A DNA stretch of 64,000 nucleotides from Rhodospirillaceae bacterium (lineage in GTDB: Bacteria; Pseudomonadota; Alphaproteobacteria; Dongiales; Dongiaceae), in NCBI GenBank assembly GCA_008012315.1, contig SSEL01000015.1:1-64000 (forward strand), given 5' to 3'. The notes beneath the pieces were generated by a model. That model saw only the letters and a list, made by a program, of their open reading frames with translations. It did no database searches and was not told the origin of the DNA. Below are positions 49,584 through 59,142 of the stretch, one piece after another. The stretch's first letter is position 1. Every line of letters starts with the position of its first letter. Made by a program: the position numbers and the translations under genes.

Positions 49584-51557
49584 TCAGATGTCCATGGTGA
49601 ACAAACGCTGGTCCGCCGGAGTCGAACTCATCTGGAGCCTCACGTAACGATCGCCCTGCAATTCAGGCGGCGGGGCTGTCGTGGTGGTTACGATGTATTG
49701 GAAGCATGGAGTCTCTGCCGCTTGCTCCCATTGAAACACAAGCTTGAACAGGCCGGCGTAAAGCTGGCCGTCCAGATCGGCCTCGCGCGGACTATCGTGA
49801 ATGAGGAAGGCTGGCAGGTCCGCCTTCTCCTCAACGGCCATATGCAGCGCGGCGAGGTCGAAAGCGACAATTTTCAAGGAATCCAAAGCTGCCGTCGAAA
49901 CTTCGCCGCGCCCAGAGAATTCGGCATCGACCTTCAGGCCGTTGCCGTCTAGCTTGACGGCTCCCGTTATTCCCTCCGGGAGCCAGGTCGCCATGATCCC
50001 TTGGTACTTTTCCTCTAAGGTTCTGATGGCTGCCCGCGCCCGTGACCGCCCGGCGTCCAACTGCGCGCGAACCGCCTCCAGCGCCGCTGTCGACGTCGTC
50101 GTCGGCTTGGTTGCTACCTCGCTTTCGCGGAGCGATCTTACATCATCAACCGTGCGCCTCGCACGGTAGACATGGTCCTGCACCGCCTTGGCGGCTGCCT
50201 GAGCGGCGCGGCCGGCGGCAGTAGCCGTCCTTGCCTCCTCCTCAAGCGTTTGCTTCCTGGGCTCAAGCTGTTGGATTAGGGATCCGATGCGCTTCGCCTC
50301 CTGCTCCGCGGCGTTCGCCGCCGAGTCCAGTTCGTCAGCCTTCTTCTGCTTCTCTGCAATAGCGGCCCTGATCGCCGGGAGGTCGCATCGTTCGAGTGAA
50401 ATCCCACAACCCTTGGCCAGAACCTCGTCCACTTGGACTCGGCAAATTTGGCAGACCCTAATTCGGCCTTGGGTAATATCGATCTCACCAAGGCTTGCTT
50501 CCGAACGAAGATGACTGGCTCCGAGGCGCTTAGGCTCGACCTCTTTCTCGAGGGCCTGACGCCTTCCGACCAACTCGTCACGTTCATTATTCAGCGCCTT
50601 CAAACGCTCAAAGATCGAACCGACGTCGGGCGACTTCGGCAGATCGGCACGCATGGCGTCGGCCAAGGCCGCCTCGGCCAATGAGATCAATCCTTTCTGA
50701 TCTATCGTGTCGTCGAAGCCCACGTCGTCGTCGACGCCCAACGCCAGCCTCACAGCTCTCAGGCCATCGGAAAATCGCTGTTGCTGATAGGTGTGGCGAC
50801 GGCGTTCGTCCTCGACAGCGGCCACCAATTCCCGCTCGCGGGCGGCGGCGGCGCGCTCTTCCGCGTCGAGAGCACGCAAGGCAAGACGCACCATGGTCAG
50901 CTTGGCTGTCTCGCCCAACACCTGCGCGCGCGAGCGCGTCTGGGTCTGCGACGAGCGCCACGCGAGAATGTCGGCAAGACGGCACTCCTGGTCGCGCGTC
51001 AGCCACGCCCGCAGCACGTCCCACACGTGGTCTCGGCTGATCTCCGGCGGCGTCGCTCCCGCTATCGCCGAGAAGAAGCTGGAGACAATGATGGAGTCGG
51101 CCGATGCTTGATCGCCATCACTATGTCCCCGCGCAATCGCGTCTTCGATGGAATCGGCCTGGGCAACGAACTCCCCACCCGACAGCCCCAGGGGGCGGAT
51201 GGCGACCCAGCACACGCCGTCGATCAGAATCTCGGCAGCGAACAGGCCATTCAGAAGCCGCGTCATGAGCCGCGATCGCTGGTCGTCCGTCGCGTAGGCG
51301 GGCTCACCCAAGCACGCCCGGAGCAGGCGACAGAAGGTGGTTTTCCCGCTACCGTGCGCCAGGGCGCGGCTGCCGCTACTCGACATGTCCGGCGTCCAGA
51401 TGATGTTGAGGCCGGGCTTCAGCAGCACGTTGCGGATGATTGTCTGAGGATCGCGGAAGATGGCGAGCCGGCGGACCCAGAGCCGAGGCCCGGGCCGGCC
51501 TTCTGGCGCCTGCGGCGGCTGGATTGCCGGGGAGAAGAGGTCAGCCTGAGCGGCCAC
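49584..51557 (-). CDS. SMC/Rad50-like ATPase with a four-Cys hook
   Basis: 657 aa. Walker A is HGSGKTT (68-74), preceded by LKPGLNIIWTPD; coiled-coil-prone Ala/Glu/Arg-rich stretches (~225-270, ~315-345, ~395-520) flank a hook with Cys369-x-x-Cys372 (RVCQIC) and Cys384/Cys391, and the C-terminal lobe ends in a Walker-B-like LPAFLIHDSPREADLD. The hook has four cysteines rather than the single CxxC of Rad50, so one monomer may bind zinc by itself. It overlaps the methylase gene by 17 bases. Predicted as a DNA-end or loop sensor partnered with the HNH nuclease (inference). Confidence 0.8.
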   Translation of the reverse strand: MAAQADLFSPAIQPPQAPEGRPGPRLWVRRLAIFRDPQTIIRNVLLKPGLNIIWTPDMSSSGSRALAHGSGKTTFCRLLRACLGEPAYATDDQRSRLMTRLLNGLFAAEILIDGVCWVAIRPLGLSGGEFVAQADSIEDAIARGHSDGDQASADSIIVSSFFSAIAGATPPEISRDHVWDVLRAWLTRDQECRLADILAWRSSQTQTRSRAQVLGETAKLTMVRLALRALDAEERAAAARERELVAAVEDERRRHTYQQQRFSDGLRAVRLALGVDDDVGFDDTIDQKGLISLAEAALADAMRADLPKSPDVGSIFERLKALNNERDELVGRRQALEKEVEPKRLGASHLRSEASLGEIDITQGRIRVCQICRVQVDEVLAKGCGISLERCDLPAIRAAIAEKQKKADELDSAANAAEQEAKRIGSLIQQLEPRKQTLEEEARTATAAGRAAQAAAKAVQDHVYRARRTVDDVRSLRESEVATKPTTTSTAALEAVRAQLDAGRSRARAAIRTLEEKYQGIMATWLPEGITGAVKLDGNGLKVDAEFSGRGEVSTAALDSLKIVAFDLAALHMAVEEKADLPAFLIHDSPREADLDGQLYAGLFKLVFQWEQAAETPCFQYIVTTTTAPPPELQGDRYVRLQMSSTPADQRLFTMDI

Positions 51558-54500
51558 TTCCGAACCTCGCCCATATCACATTGTTTTCGGGTGCGGCTGC
51601 AGCAGCGGTGAGGCTGTCGACATCCATGCTCCGCACGGCGCGGATCGCGAAGGCGGCGCGCTGCGCATCGGCGGAGGCGGCTTGCAGTCCCGTCGCGCTG
51701 AAATGCTGTCCCCTTGTCCACGTCCCGTCGGTACGCTCCTCCAACTGACCTGAAGTCAGCAGCGTCTCGAACATCGATTGCCATGCCGCATTGATGGCGG
51801 GGCGAAGCCGCACCGTGCCCTGGGACGGCTGCGCCTCGGAGCCGACGAGCCTGACCCATTGATCCCGGTCGCTGGTGGCGAGCAGAGGCGTCAACAGAAC
51901 TGGCTCAGCGAGGCAGGCGATGACGAAGCGCATTCGCGCTTCGTCGATCGCGGGATCCATCTGCCAGAGCGCGTACTGTGCCGCGTAGCGGAGACGGTCT
52001 CGAGGCTGAACGCTTGCGGGCCAAGCCCATGCGCCATTCAGCAAACCTTCGAGAGGCGGCAGTTCGATAGAAACAGAAAGCGCGTCTAGCTGGGCCGCCG
52101 TCTGTCTCCACGCCTCCAGCACCAGACGCTCGGTACGGTATTCGCCGTAGAGGCGATTTTCCTTTTCCTTCAGGACGCGGAAGGTCTCGGAGGGGTAATC
52201 GGCACCTTTGACCTTAGCAGGATCAAGCACGTAACGCTGCTCGTCCTCGGTTAAGCCGTATTTTTTGGCAAAGAAGACGTCGAGTTCCGACCGCAATTGC
52301 GCGCGCCGGTCCGCATTCCAAGCGAAAGGCTGACCGGAATATCCCAGATCCTCCGCCCAAGGCTTCATGGCATGGCTCGTGTAAGTCAGCTCCAACACGC
52401 GCTGGCTGATGAAACCGAGATCGCCGGATGAGAAGGCCGAGGGAGGTAGCGCCGCAAACTGCTTCATATAGTAATATTTCAGTGATGTTCCACCAAACTT
52501 CTGTCTTGCAATGAAATCGAAGATCAAAGAGTCAAGCATCGCAAGCATGGCGGCAGTCTGCGCCGGCCCAGTAACCGGATGCATAAGCAGTATTTTGTCA
52601 CCTGTTCCCATCTTCGGAAACACATCAGCAATCACAGTCCGCTCGTCGGTCGACCGGGAAATGTCCCGCCACCCCAGGAGCCAGCGTGGCTGCTTGGCAG
52701 CAATCAAGAGTTCGGCAAGCGCAAGCGCGCTTTTTGGCCCTTCAGCGATAAGAGTAAGATCAGCTGCGATCAGCGGCATCTCACGCTGCATCTCGGCAGC
52801 GGCGGCGAGTGTCTTGGGATCGAGCAGAAAGCGTTCGGACGATACTTTCAGCGCGCCACGCCAATCGTGTCCGCGGCCGAGAAGGCGGAAGATGTCGGCT
52901 TCTCGCGTTGGCGTTCCTTCAAGAGCAGGAATGGCGCCGGCCAGCCAGGTAACAAGCGCTTTGAGCGCCGCGGAGCTACCGCTTTCCTGTGCATCGATGT
53001 TAGCCTTGCGGCGTCCTTTCCCACCTTCACCTCGCGCCAGCCTGACAGCGCTTTTCAATGCCGACGGCACGCGGGCGGCGCGCAAAACGACCTCGTCTTC
53101 AGGCACCCAGTAACGCGGCGACGGCTCGAAATCCGGATTCTGCTTTTCGAGTAGGGTACAATCGCGGGCGCCTTCTTCATCGTCATTCGCGCCAGCGCCG
53201 TAGGTCGCCCAGCGATGATCGAATTGATGAATCATCTTGGCCTCGTATAGCGGCACTCGTCGTTCGACGCCCGCCGGCGTCTCGCGCTCCCAGTCCGCGC
53301 CACCGCGTTGCCAGCCGTCAGCCTCCATCTGCGCCGGCGTGCGGAAGAAGCCGGAGTCGCCGGACATATGGAACATCGCCTGGAAGGTGATGCCCCACGG
53401 ATTGATGTCGCCGCCTTCCTCCTGTGGCCGTTCCTCGATTAGCGCAGATGCGTGGGAGTAGAGCTTCGCCGTCAGCTCCGCATCGGCACGAGAACGAAAA
53501 ACGGGAGCAGTCTTAGTATTCGGGTTAATCGCCGCAATCTCTGCAGGGGTCAGGCAAAACCGCCGTTCCGAATCCGCAAGGTCGGCTGTGTGCAACAGCG
53601 AGAATGCGAACTCCGCGCCCTGATTGGAACGACCGATTGTCAACAGGCAAAACGAACTCCGGTCATCTGTCGCGAGGAAGACCTTCCGAACCTCGAAGAA
53701 GCTGTAAAGCGAGGCAAGACGCGAGGAAGCCACCAACGAAGCAAAAAAGTATTGCGTTGTAGAATCTGTGGCGATGCCAGTTGGCACAATTACGCCGGCT
53801 CGCCCAGCCGGCCTGGCAAGGCGAGAGAACAACTCAGCGAACAAAGCGTAAGTGTTGACGTCGCCTCGGCCAGTGAGCGGATAGCGGCCTGACGAGCGAG
53901 CGAACTCGCTCGCTGCCTCCGCCGTGCGCTTGGCGAAGACAAAGTCCCGCCACAGCCGGCTGTTCGCGCTCTGGGGATCGGCCTTCTCCAAGTTGCTGAT
54001 CAGCTTCTGGCGTTCAGCCTTATTGGGCGCGCTGGCGATCGCTGGCGAACGCGCGGCGAAAAACTCCTGCTCCTGAAGCTTGATGCGTTCCCATGGAGGA
54101 TTGCCGATGACGACATCGAAGCCGCCGTCGCGCTCCATGATCTCGGGAAACTCGATGAACCAGTGAAAGGCACCCACTTTCTCGGAGGTCAACGTCGCCC
54201 CCTGGCGTAGATGCTCCGCGGGTGCCTGGCCGCCGGCCGCCTGCCAAACATGCTCAGTGAGCGGCATGGCGTCCGTTTCTGTGGTCCCGACCGATTTCGG
54301 CGTGAAGTACGCCGCCATGTAGAAATTGGCTGAGATATAGAGGTCACTAGCTGTTTTCAGGCGCTGCCAATCATCTGATGCCCGGATCGCCTCAAAACCA
54401 CGCTCCTTCGCCTCGACGCTCGCCAGATCGTCCTGCGCCATATCCTTCAGCTTATGATCGCGCTCGGCCAGGATTCCGGGCGGAGACCAATCCCTGAACA

Positions 54501-56373
54501 GCTGGGGATGACCCTTCGCCCGATCGCGCTGTTCCTTATTGAGGCGGGCATAGCGACGGGAAAGTTCCTTGTCGTCGCCCGTCAGCGGCTTGTACGCCTC
54601 ATCCGGCAAACCCTCCCGCAGCATCCCACGGTCGAACACGCCGATTAGACTGTCACCGCAACGGATCTGCGCATCGAAGAAGGCGAGCGGACGCCCCGGC
54701 TCCAGAGCCTCGATCCAAAGCGCGACTTTGGTCAGCTCGACCGCCATCGGATTGCGGTCCACACCATAAAGGCAGCGGCAGGCAACCTCGCGCAGCGCAT
54801 GGCGGAAGTCTGCGGCCGAAGGGATGCCACCAGCGCGATGTCGGGCGACGCGAGTGGCGATGCGCCGCGCCGCCGCGAGCAGGAAATGGCCCGAGCCGCA
54901 AGCAGGATCGATGACGGTGAGCTGCAGCAGTTCTTCGGCCGGATCGGCTGCCTGGGCTTCCCGCTCTTCCAGCAGCGGATCGAGCGTGGTGTCGAGCAGG
55001 AGCTGCACCAGACTGTCCGGTGTATAGTAGGAGCCGGTCGTCTTGCGCTGGTTGCCCTTCTGCTCGGCAGCTTCCGAGGCGAAGACAAGCGTTTTCCCAT
55101 CGTCTCCGAGTTGCGGCTGGAGTTCGAGCAGGGATTCGTAGACCGACCCCAGCTCCTCGGTTTCCATCGCACGCCAGTTCACCGCCACCATGCCGGTTTT
55201 TCCGGAGAGCCAGGACAGGCGGAACAGCGCCTCCATGAAGGCCCGATTGCGCAGGCGCGCGGTTTCAAGATGCGGCAGCCTGTCGGCGCCGAAAAGACCG
55301 CCGAGCGCTGGCAGGCCGAGCGCGTCCTGTCCGCGTGCAAGCGCGCGGAAGACGACCTTGATCCCCTCGTAGCGGTCGTAGTGCTTGTCCCAGGTGGCGG
55401 CGCGCGCCGCTTGCGCCCGAAGTGCAGCGAGGCTGTAGCCCTCGGCATAGAGCTTTCGGACCTCCAACCTTGCCGTGTCGGGGTGAAGAAGGTTCCGATC
55501 CTCGGCCACCATCAGGAAGATGAGGCGATAGATGAGGCGCAGAAGCTCGTTAAACCACTCGGTGAGATCGACCTCGCCGGATTTCAGCCGGACGGCGAGG
55601 TCTGCATTGGCTTCGAGGAACCCCGAGCCGAGTGCTTTGAGAGCGGTTTCGACCTGGGCCGCCAGTCGGTCGCGGGCAGCTTCGCCCTCGCGCGAGCCGG
55701 CCTCGCGCCAGCGTTCAAGCGCGCAATCAGTGACAGGCGTGCCGGCGACGCCGAATCGCGTGCGGTGGATCAGGGACCAGAGAACCGCGAAGGAAGCGGC
55801 GTCCTCGCTGGTGAAGATCGCGGCAAGATCGGCTTCGATATAGGCTGGACGAGTCAGCGAGGCGTTGTCGCGCATGAGGCGCAGAACTGCGCCATTGGTC
55901 ACGAGGCCCCAGAGCGCGTCGTCGCTATCGTTGAGATAGTCCTGAAGCGCAAAGGCGGGGGACCGCGAACGGTCGGTCGAAAGTGTCGGGCTGCGCCGAT
56001 CAAGTTTTTCCTCGGACGGCGGTACAACCACAATAGGGACGCGGTCGCCGGCGAGGAAGGAGATCGCGCTATCGGCGGGGGCGAGGTCATCGAAGCCGAA
56101 GGTTTCCGCCAAGAAGGCCCGCACGTAGCGCCGCGTCGCTTCCGCCGATGGATTCTGAAGCTTCGAGAAAGCATCGAAATGGGATTGGCCGACACGGAAG
56201 GCGGTCGAGACCTCCTCTCGGATCGTCAGTCCTTTGCGAATCCGGTAGTCCTGCTGGGTCTCTTCGTTGTCTTTCGGCGAGGCGATCTGCGCGACCATAG
56301 CTGGCGCGATAAGGTTGCCCTCCAATGTGAGCGAGGGCCAAGCCGACATGTCGGTGACGGGCCTGCGCGCCAT
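51541..56373 (-). CDS. Large Eco57I/PglX-type N6-adenine DNA methyltransferase (DrmMI-like)
   Basis: 1610 aa. The methylase core has motif I VIDPACGSGHFLLAAARR (~487-504), YGVDRNPMAVELTKVALWIEA and motif IV DVVIGNPPWERI (NPPW 758-761), the hallmark of N6-adenine methylation. Long flanking regions presumably hold target recognition (YKYYYMKQFAALPP near ~1330 is typical of Eco57I enzymes) and an N-terminal domain. It lies between the SNF2 helicase (3-base gap) and the SMC-like gene. In class 1 DISARM the equivalent is DrmMI, which marks host DNA; whether this protein also cuts is not visible (no clear PD-(D/E)xK noted). Confidence 0.88.
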   Translation of the reverse strand: MARRPVTDMSAWPSLTLEGNLIAPAMVAQIASPKDNEETQQDYRIRKGLTIREEVSTAFRVGQSHFDAFSKLQNPSAEATRRYVRAFLAETFGFDDLAPADSAISFLAGDRVPIVVVPPSEEKLDRRSPTLSTDRSRSPAFALQDYLNDSDDALWGLVTNGAVLRLMRDNASLTRPAYIEADLAAIFTSEDAASFAVLWSLIHRTRFGVAGTPVTDCALERWREAGSREGEAARDRLAAQVETALKALGSGFLEANADLAVRLKSGEVDLTEWFNELLRLIYRLIFLMVAEDRNLLHPDTARLEVRKLYAEGYSLAALRAQAARAATWDKHYDRYEGIKVVFRALARGQDALGLPALGGLFGADRLPHLETARLRNRAFMEALFRLSWLSGKTGMVAVNWRAMETEELGSVYESLLELQPQLGDDGKTLVFASEAAEQKGNQRKTTGSYYTPDSLVQLLLDTTLDPLLEEREAQAADPAEELLQLTVIDPACGSGHFLLAAARRIATRVARHRAGGIPSAADFRHALREVACRCLYGVDRNPMAVELTKVALWIEALEPGRPLAFFDAQIRCGDSLIGVFDRGMLREGLPDEAYKPLTGDDKELSRRYARLNKEQRDRAKGHPQLFRDWSPPGILAERDHKLKDMAQDDLASVEAKERGFEAIRASDDWQRLKTASDLYISANFYMAAYFTPKSVGTTETDAMPLTEHVWQAAGGQAPAEHLRQGATLTSEKVGAFHWFIEFPEIMERDGGFDVVIGNPPWERIKLQEQEFFAARSPAIASAPNKAERQKLISNLEKADPQSANSRLWRDFVFAKRTAEAASEFARSSGRYPLTGRGDVNTYALFAELFSRLARPAGRAGVIVPTGIATDSTTQYFFASLVASSRLASLYSFFEVRKVFLATDDRSSFCLLTIGRSNQGAEFAFSLLHTADLADSERRFCLTPAEIAAINPNTKTAPVFRSRADAELTAKLYSHASALIEERPQEEGGDINPWGITFQAMFHMSGDSGFFRTPAQMEADGWQRGGADWERETPAGVERRVPLYEAKMIHQFDHRWATYGAGANDDEEGARDCTLLEKQNPDFEPSPRYWVPEDEVVLRAARVPSALKSAVRLARGEGGKGRRKANIDAQESGSSAALKALVTWLAGAIPALEGTPTREADIFRLLGRGHDWRGALKVSSERFLLDPKTLAAAAEMQREMPLIAADLTLIAEGPKSALALAELLIAAKQPRWLLGWRDISRSTDERTVIADVFPKMGTGDKILLMHPVTGPAQTAAMLAMLDSLIFDFIARQKFGGTSLKYYYMKQFAALPPSAFSSGDLGFISQRVLELTYTSHAMKPWAEDLGYSGQPFAWNADRRAQLRSELDVFFAKKYGLTEDEQRYVLDPAKVKGADYPSETFRVLKEKENRLYGEYRTERLVLEAWRQTAAQLDALSVSIELPPLEGLLNGAWAWPASVQPRDRLRYAAQYALWQMDPAIDEARMRFVIACLAEPVLLTPLLATSDRDQWVRLVGSEAQPSQGTVRLRPAINAAWQSMFETLLTSGQLEERTDGTWTRGQHFSATGLQAASADAQRAAFAIRAVRSMDVDSLTAAAAAPENNVIWARFGSGRSG

Positions 56374-56376
56374 GAC

Positions 56377-59142
56377 TCAGGCCTCTCCCGGCATCAACAC
56401 GAACATGCCAATTACATCCGACGGCAGGGCGGCCTCCACCGTGACGCGCGAAGCAGAGCCTGACGCGGCGCGGAGACGAGCGTGGTCCTGCATAAGTTCT
56501 TGCGCGCGTGAGCGGGCGAAGTCCGCGATCGATCCGTTGAGCAGGCTCGGCAAGTCCTCCTTCGCCTTCGCGATGAACCTGTCGCGTGCGACGGGCGCAA
56601 GATCGGACGTGGCCGGTGTGTTGAGCCACTCCCGGGCGGTCTCACCTACCGCTACGATCCGGTCGCCCTGGATCGCGACGAGTGCGGCTTCCTCCGCCAG
56701 CAGCAATCGCTCTTTGCGGGCATGAACAGTCAGTTTGAACCGGATACGCAGGAGAGCGAGGCGCGTCAGTTGCTGGACGGCGGCGGTCGGCCAGGCGCCG
56801 ACCCGGCCGATGCCGAGACTCGATAGGGATTCGGGATCGAGCGACGCTTCGATCAGTGACTCAGCGAGAGTGGCCGTCAGAGGATGTGTCCTAGTGAGCA
56901 GCGCAGTGCCCGACGGCGCCGGCTCGGTAGTCGCCAGGCGCACCGACCCGATCAGATCATGCTCTTTCAACCGCTCACGCAGGCCGGCGTCGAGGGCATC
57001 GATATGCGCGAGGAGTATGGTTTTCCGGGTTTCCAGAGGTACACCGAAGCGGGCCATCGCCCGTTCCACGAAAAGCCTTGCCTCCGCCGGCGAGCCGAGG
57101 AGCGTGCGCACCTTCTCCCATTCCGGGGCGACTTCCTGCGGCTTCATCGCATTCTGCGCGAAACGCGCTCGGGACCGTATCTCGTTTTCGGAAGCATCGC
57201 GCCACCGCGCCTCCATCACCTTGGCCCCATCGTCGAGGCGAAGATCGAGGGTCAGCTGGTGGGGCACGCCATGGCGCAGCATCATTGACGCCATCAGCGC
57301 ATCCGTCACCGGCCCGCGCTCCTCGGGAAGCGGCACGGTCACGCCCGTCGCCTTTCGGATCTCCTCGGCCTTGCGAAGAATGACCTCGAGCACCGCGCCG
57401 TCGATGGCGCTATCCGAGGAGAACATCATGATCGAACGGACGAGTTCCGCCGGCTGGCCGAAGCGGTCCACCCGCCCTTCACGCTGTTGGTGACGGGTTG
57501 GGTTCCACGACAGGTCGTAGTGGACGACGGTATCGAACAGCTGCTGAAGGTTGATGCCTTCCGACAGACAATCGGTGGCGACCAGAATCCGCTGGACCGG
57601 CTTTTCGTCATCAGCGGTCGCCATCTCGGCGACACGATCACGCCGCTCGTCCGGCGTAAGAACGCCCGTGACGGCTTCGATGGTCAGTTTCGGGAAGGCC
57701 TTGCGTAGGCAATCACGAACATGCTCGGCCGTCGCCAGAAAGCGACAGAAGACGACAGGATTTACGCCCTTCTTGATGAGGGGCGTCAACGCATCGACCA
57801 AGGCCGCCAGCTTCGGATCGGGCTTGCCGACCAATTCTTCAGCGCGCTTCACAAGGGCAAGAAGCTCCGGATCGGCATCGAAGGGCGTGCCCGGTTCGAG
57901 ATCGACGGCGTCCTCGTCGTCGCCGTCATCATCATAAATCTGCGGTTCGAGACGATTGCTCTCGCTCGACATGCGGTTCCGCAACGCGCTCAAGCCCGCC
58001 GCTGGCGAAGAGCCAACACAGCGCATTAGGGCCAGCGTGCCCCAAAAGGCCAGGCGCCGCTCCCGCTGGCCAGAGCCTGCCCGGGAGACGATCCCGAAAC
58101 AGTAATCGAGAACGGCTTCCTGGAACGCCCGATGGGTGTCGGACAGACGATAAGCGAACTCTGTCGTCTCATGCTTCGGGAAGGCGCGGTCTTCATCCCA
58201 ATCCCCGGAGACGAGATCGATACGACGGCGCTGCACAAAATGCCGCGCTAAGCGCTCGCGATACCGTGTGTCCTCGAACTCCATCGAGGCGAATGACGGG
58301 TCGACGAGCGAGAGAAGTCGCGCGAAAGCCTCTTCATCGCCGGAATGCGGCGTCGCGGTCAGAAGGATCATCCGTCGCTCGAGATTCCGAGCTAGCCCGG
58401 AAAGAAGCTCGAAGCGTTGCTGCCGACCCTGATGCGTGCCCACGCATGCATGGGCTTCATCGACGATGACGAAATCCGGGCATGCACGAGCGAAACCTTC
58501 GCGCCGCTTCTCAGCCTTGATGTAGTCGAGACTGACGACCGTGAAGGGATAGGCGTCGAATAGCGTCTGAGCGAGCGGCAGGCTGCGTTCCAGGCGGCTT
58601 GCAGTGCCTGACGTAACTGGGACGGCGTCGATCCCGAAGCGTGCCTTCAGCTCGCCGACCCATTGCTCGACGAGATGTGGCGGGCAGAGCACCGAGAATG
58701 CTTCCACCTCACCCCGATCCATTAACTCGCGCAGAATGAGGCCGGCTTCGATCGTCTTGCCGATACCGACATCGTCCGCGATCAGCAGGCGCGGCGCTGA
58801 TAGACGAAGCGCCATCAGCAAGGGCACGAGCTGGTAGGTCCGGGGTTCGAAGGCGAGTTGGGCGGCGGACCGGAAGGGGCCTGCGCCACGGCGCAGCATC
58901 AGGCGCATCGCGTCTGCAAGCAGCGCCGCCTTCGCTTGAACCGTCACCGCAGCGTTCGCAGGAAGGTCGAAGCGGGCAGGCTCGACTGGCAGAAGTTCGA
59001 GCATGGGATCGAGGACGATGGTGTCGCTCTCGCCGCCCGAAAGTGGGCGAAGTGCCAGAATGCCGTCCTGCGTCGACGGTAGCGCGACCCATTCGCGCCC
59101 GCGGGCCCGAACCAGATCACCGGGGGCAAAATCCAGCGTCAT
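56377..59142 (-). CDS. SNF2-family DNA helicase/translocase (DrmD-like)
   Basis: 921 aa. The helicase core has Walker A ADDVGIGKT (122-130), VIVDEAHACV (DEAH 228-231), LLTATPHSGD, and motif V/VI in VATDCLSEGINLQ and HQQREGRVDRFGQP. An N-terminal region (FAPGDLVRARGREWVAL) looks like a small beta-barrel. The C-terminal ~300 residues are the accessory domain found in DrmD-type proteins. Its start overlaps the upstream helicase stop by 4 bases. The order SNF2 helicase then large methylase matches the drmD-drmMI pair of class 1 DISARM. Confidence 0.88.
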   Translation of the reverse strand: MTLDFAPGDLVRARGREWVALPSTQDGILALRPLSGGESDTIVLDPMLELLPVEPARFDLPANAAVTVQAKAALLADAMRLMLRRGAGPFRSAAQLAFEPRTYQLVPLLMALRLSAPRLLIADDVGIGKTIEAGLILRELMDRGEVEAFSVLCPPHLVEQWVGELKARFGIDAVPVTSGTASRLERSLPLAQTLFDAYPFTVVSLDYIKAEKRREGFARACPDFVIVDEAHACVGTHQGRQQRFELLSGLARNLERRMILLTATPHSGDEEAFARLLSLVDPSFASMEFEDTRYRERLARHFVQRRRIDLVSGDWDEDRAFPKHETTEFAYRLSDTHRAFQEAVLDYCFGIVSRAGSGQRERRLAFWGTLALMRCVGSSPAAGLSALRNRMSSESNRLEPQIYDDDGDDEDAVDLEPGTPFDADPELLALVKRAEELVGKPDPKLAALVDALTPLIKKGVNPVVFCRFLATAEHVRDCLRKAFPKLTIEAVTGVLTPDERRDRVAEMATADDEKPVQRILVATDCLSEGINLQQLFDTVVHYDLSWNPTRHQQREGRVDRFGQPAELVRSIMMFSSDSAIDGAVLEVILRKAEEIRKATGVTVPLPEERGPVTDALMASMMLRHGVPHQLTLDLRLDDGAKVMEARWRDASENEIRSRARFAQNAMKPQEVAPEWEKVRTLLGSPAEARLFVERAMARFGVPLETRKTILLAHIDALDAGLRERLKEHDLIGSVRLATTEPAPSGTALLTRTHPLTATLAESLIEASLDPESLSSLGIGRVGAWPTAAVQQLTRLALLRIRFKLTVHARKERLLLAEEAALVAIQGDRIVAVGETAREWLNTPATSDLAPVARDRFIAKAKEDLPSLLNGSIADFARSRAQELMQDHARLRAASGSASRVTVEAALPSDVIGMFVLMPGEA

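Noticed and set aside
54799..56463. 554-codon plus-strand frame opposite the large methylase
   Set aside because: Antisense to the methylase core with its ACGSG motif; no signals of its own.
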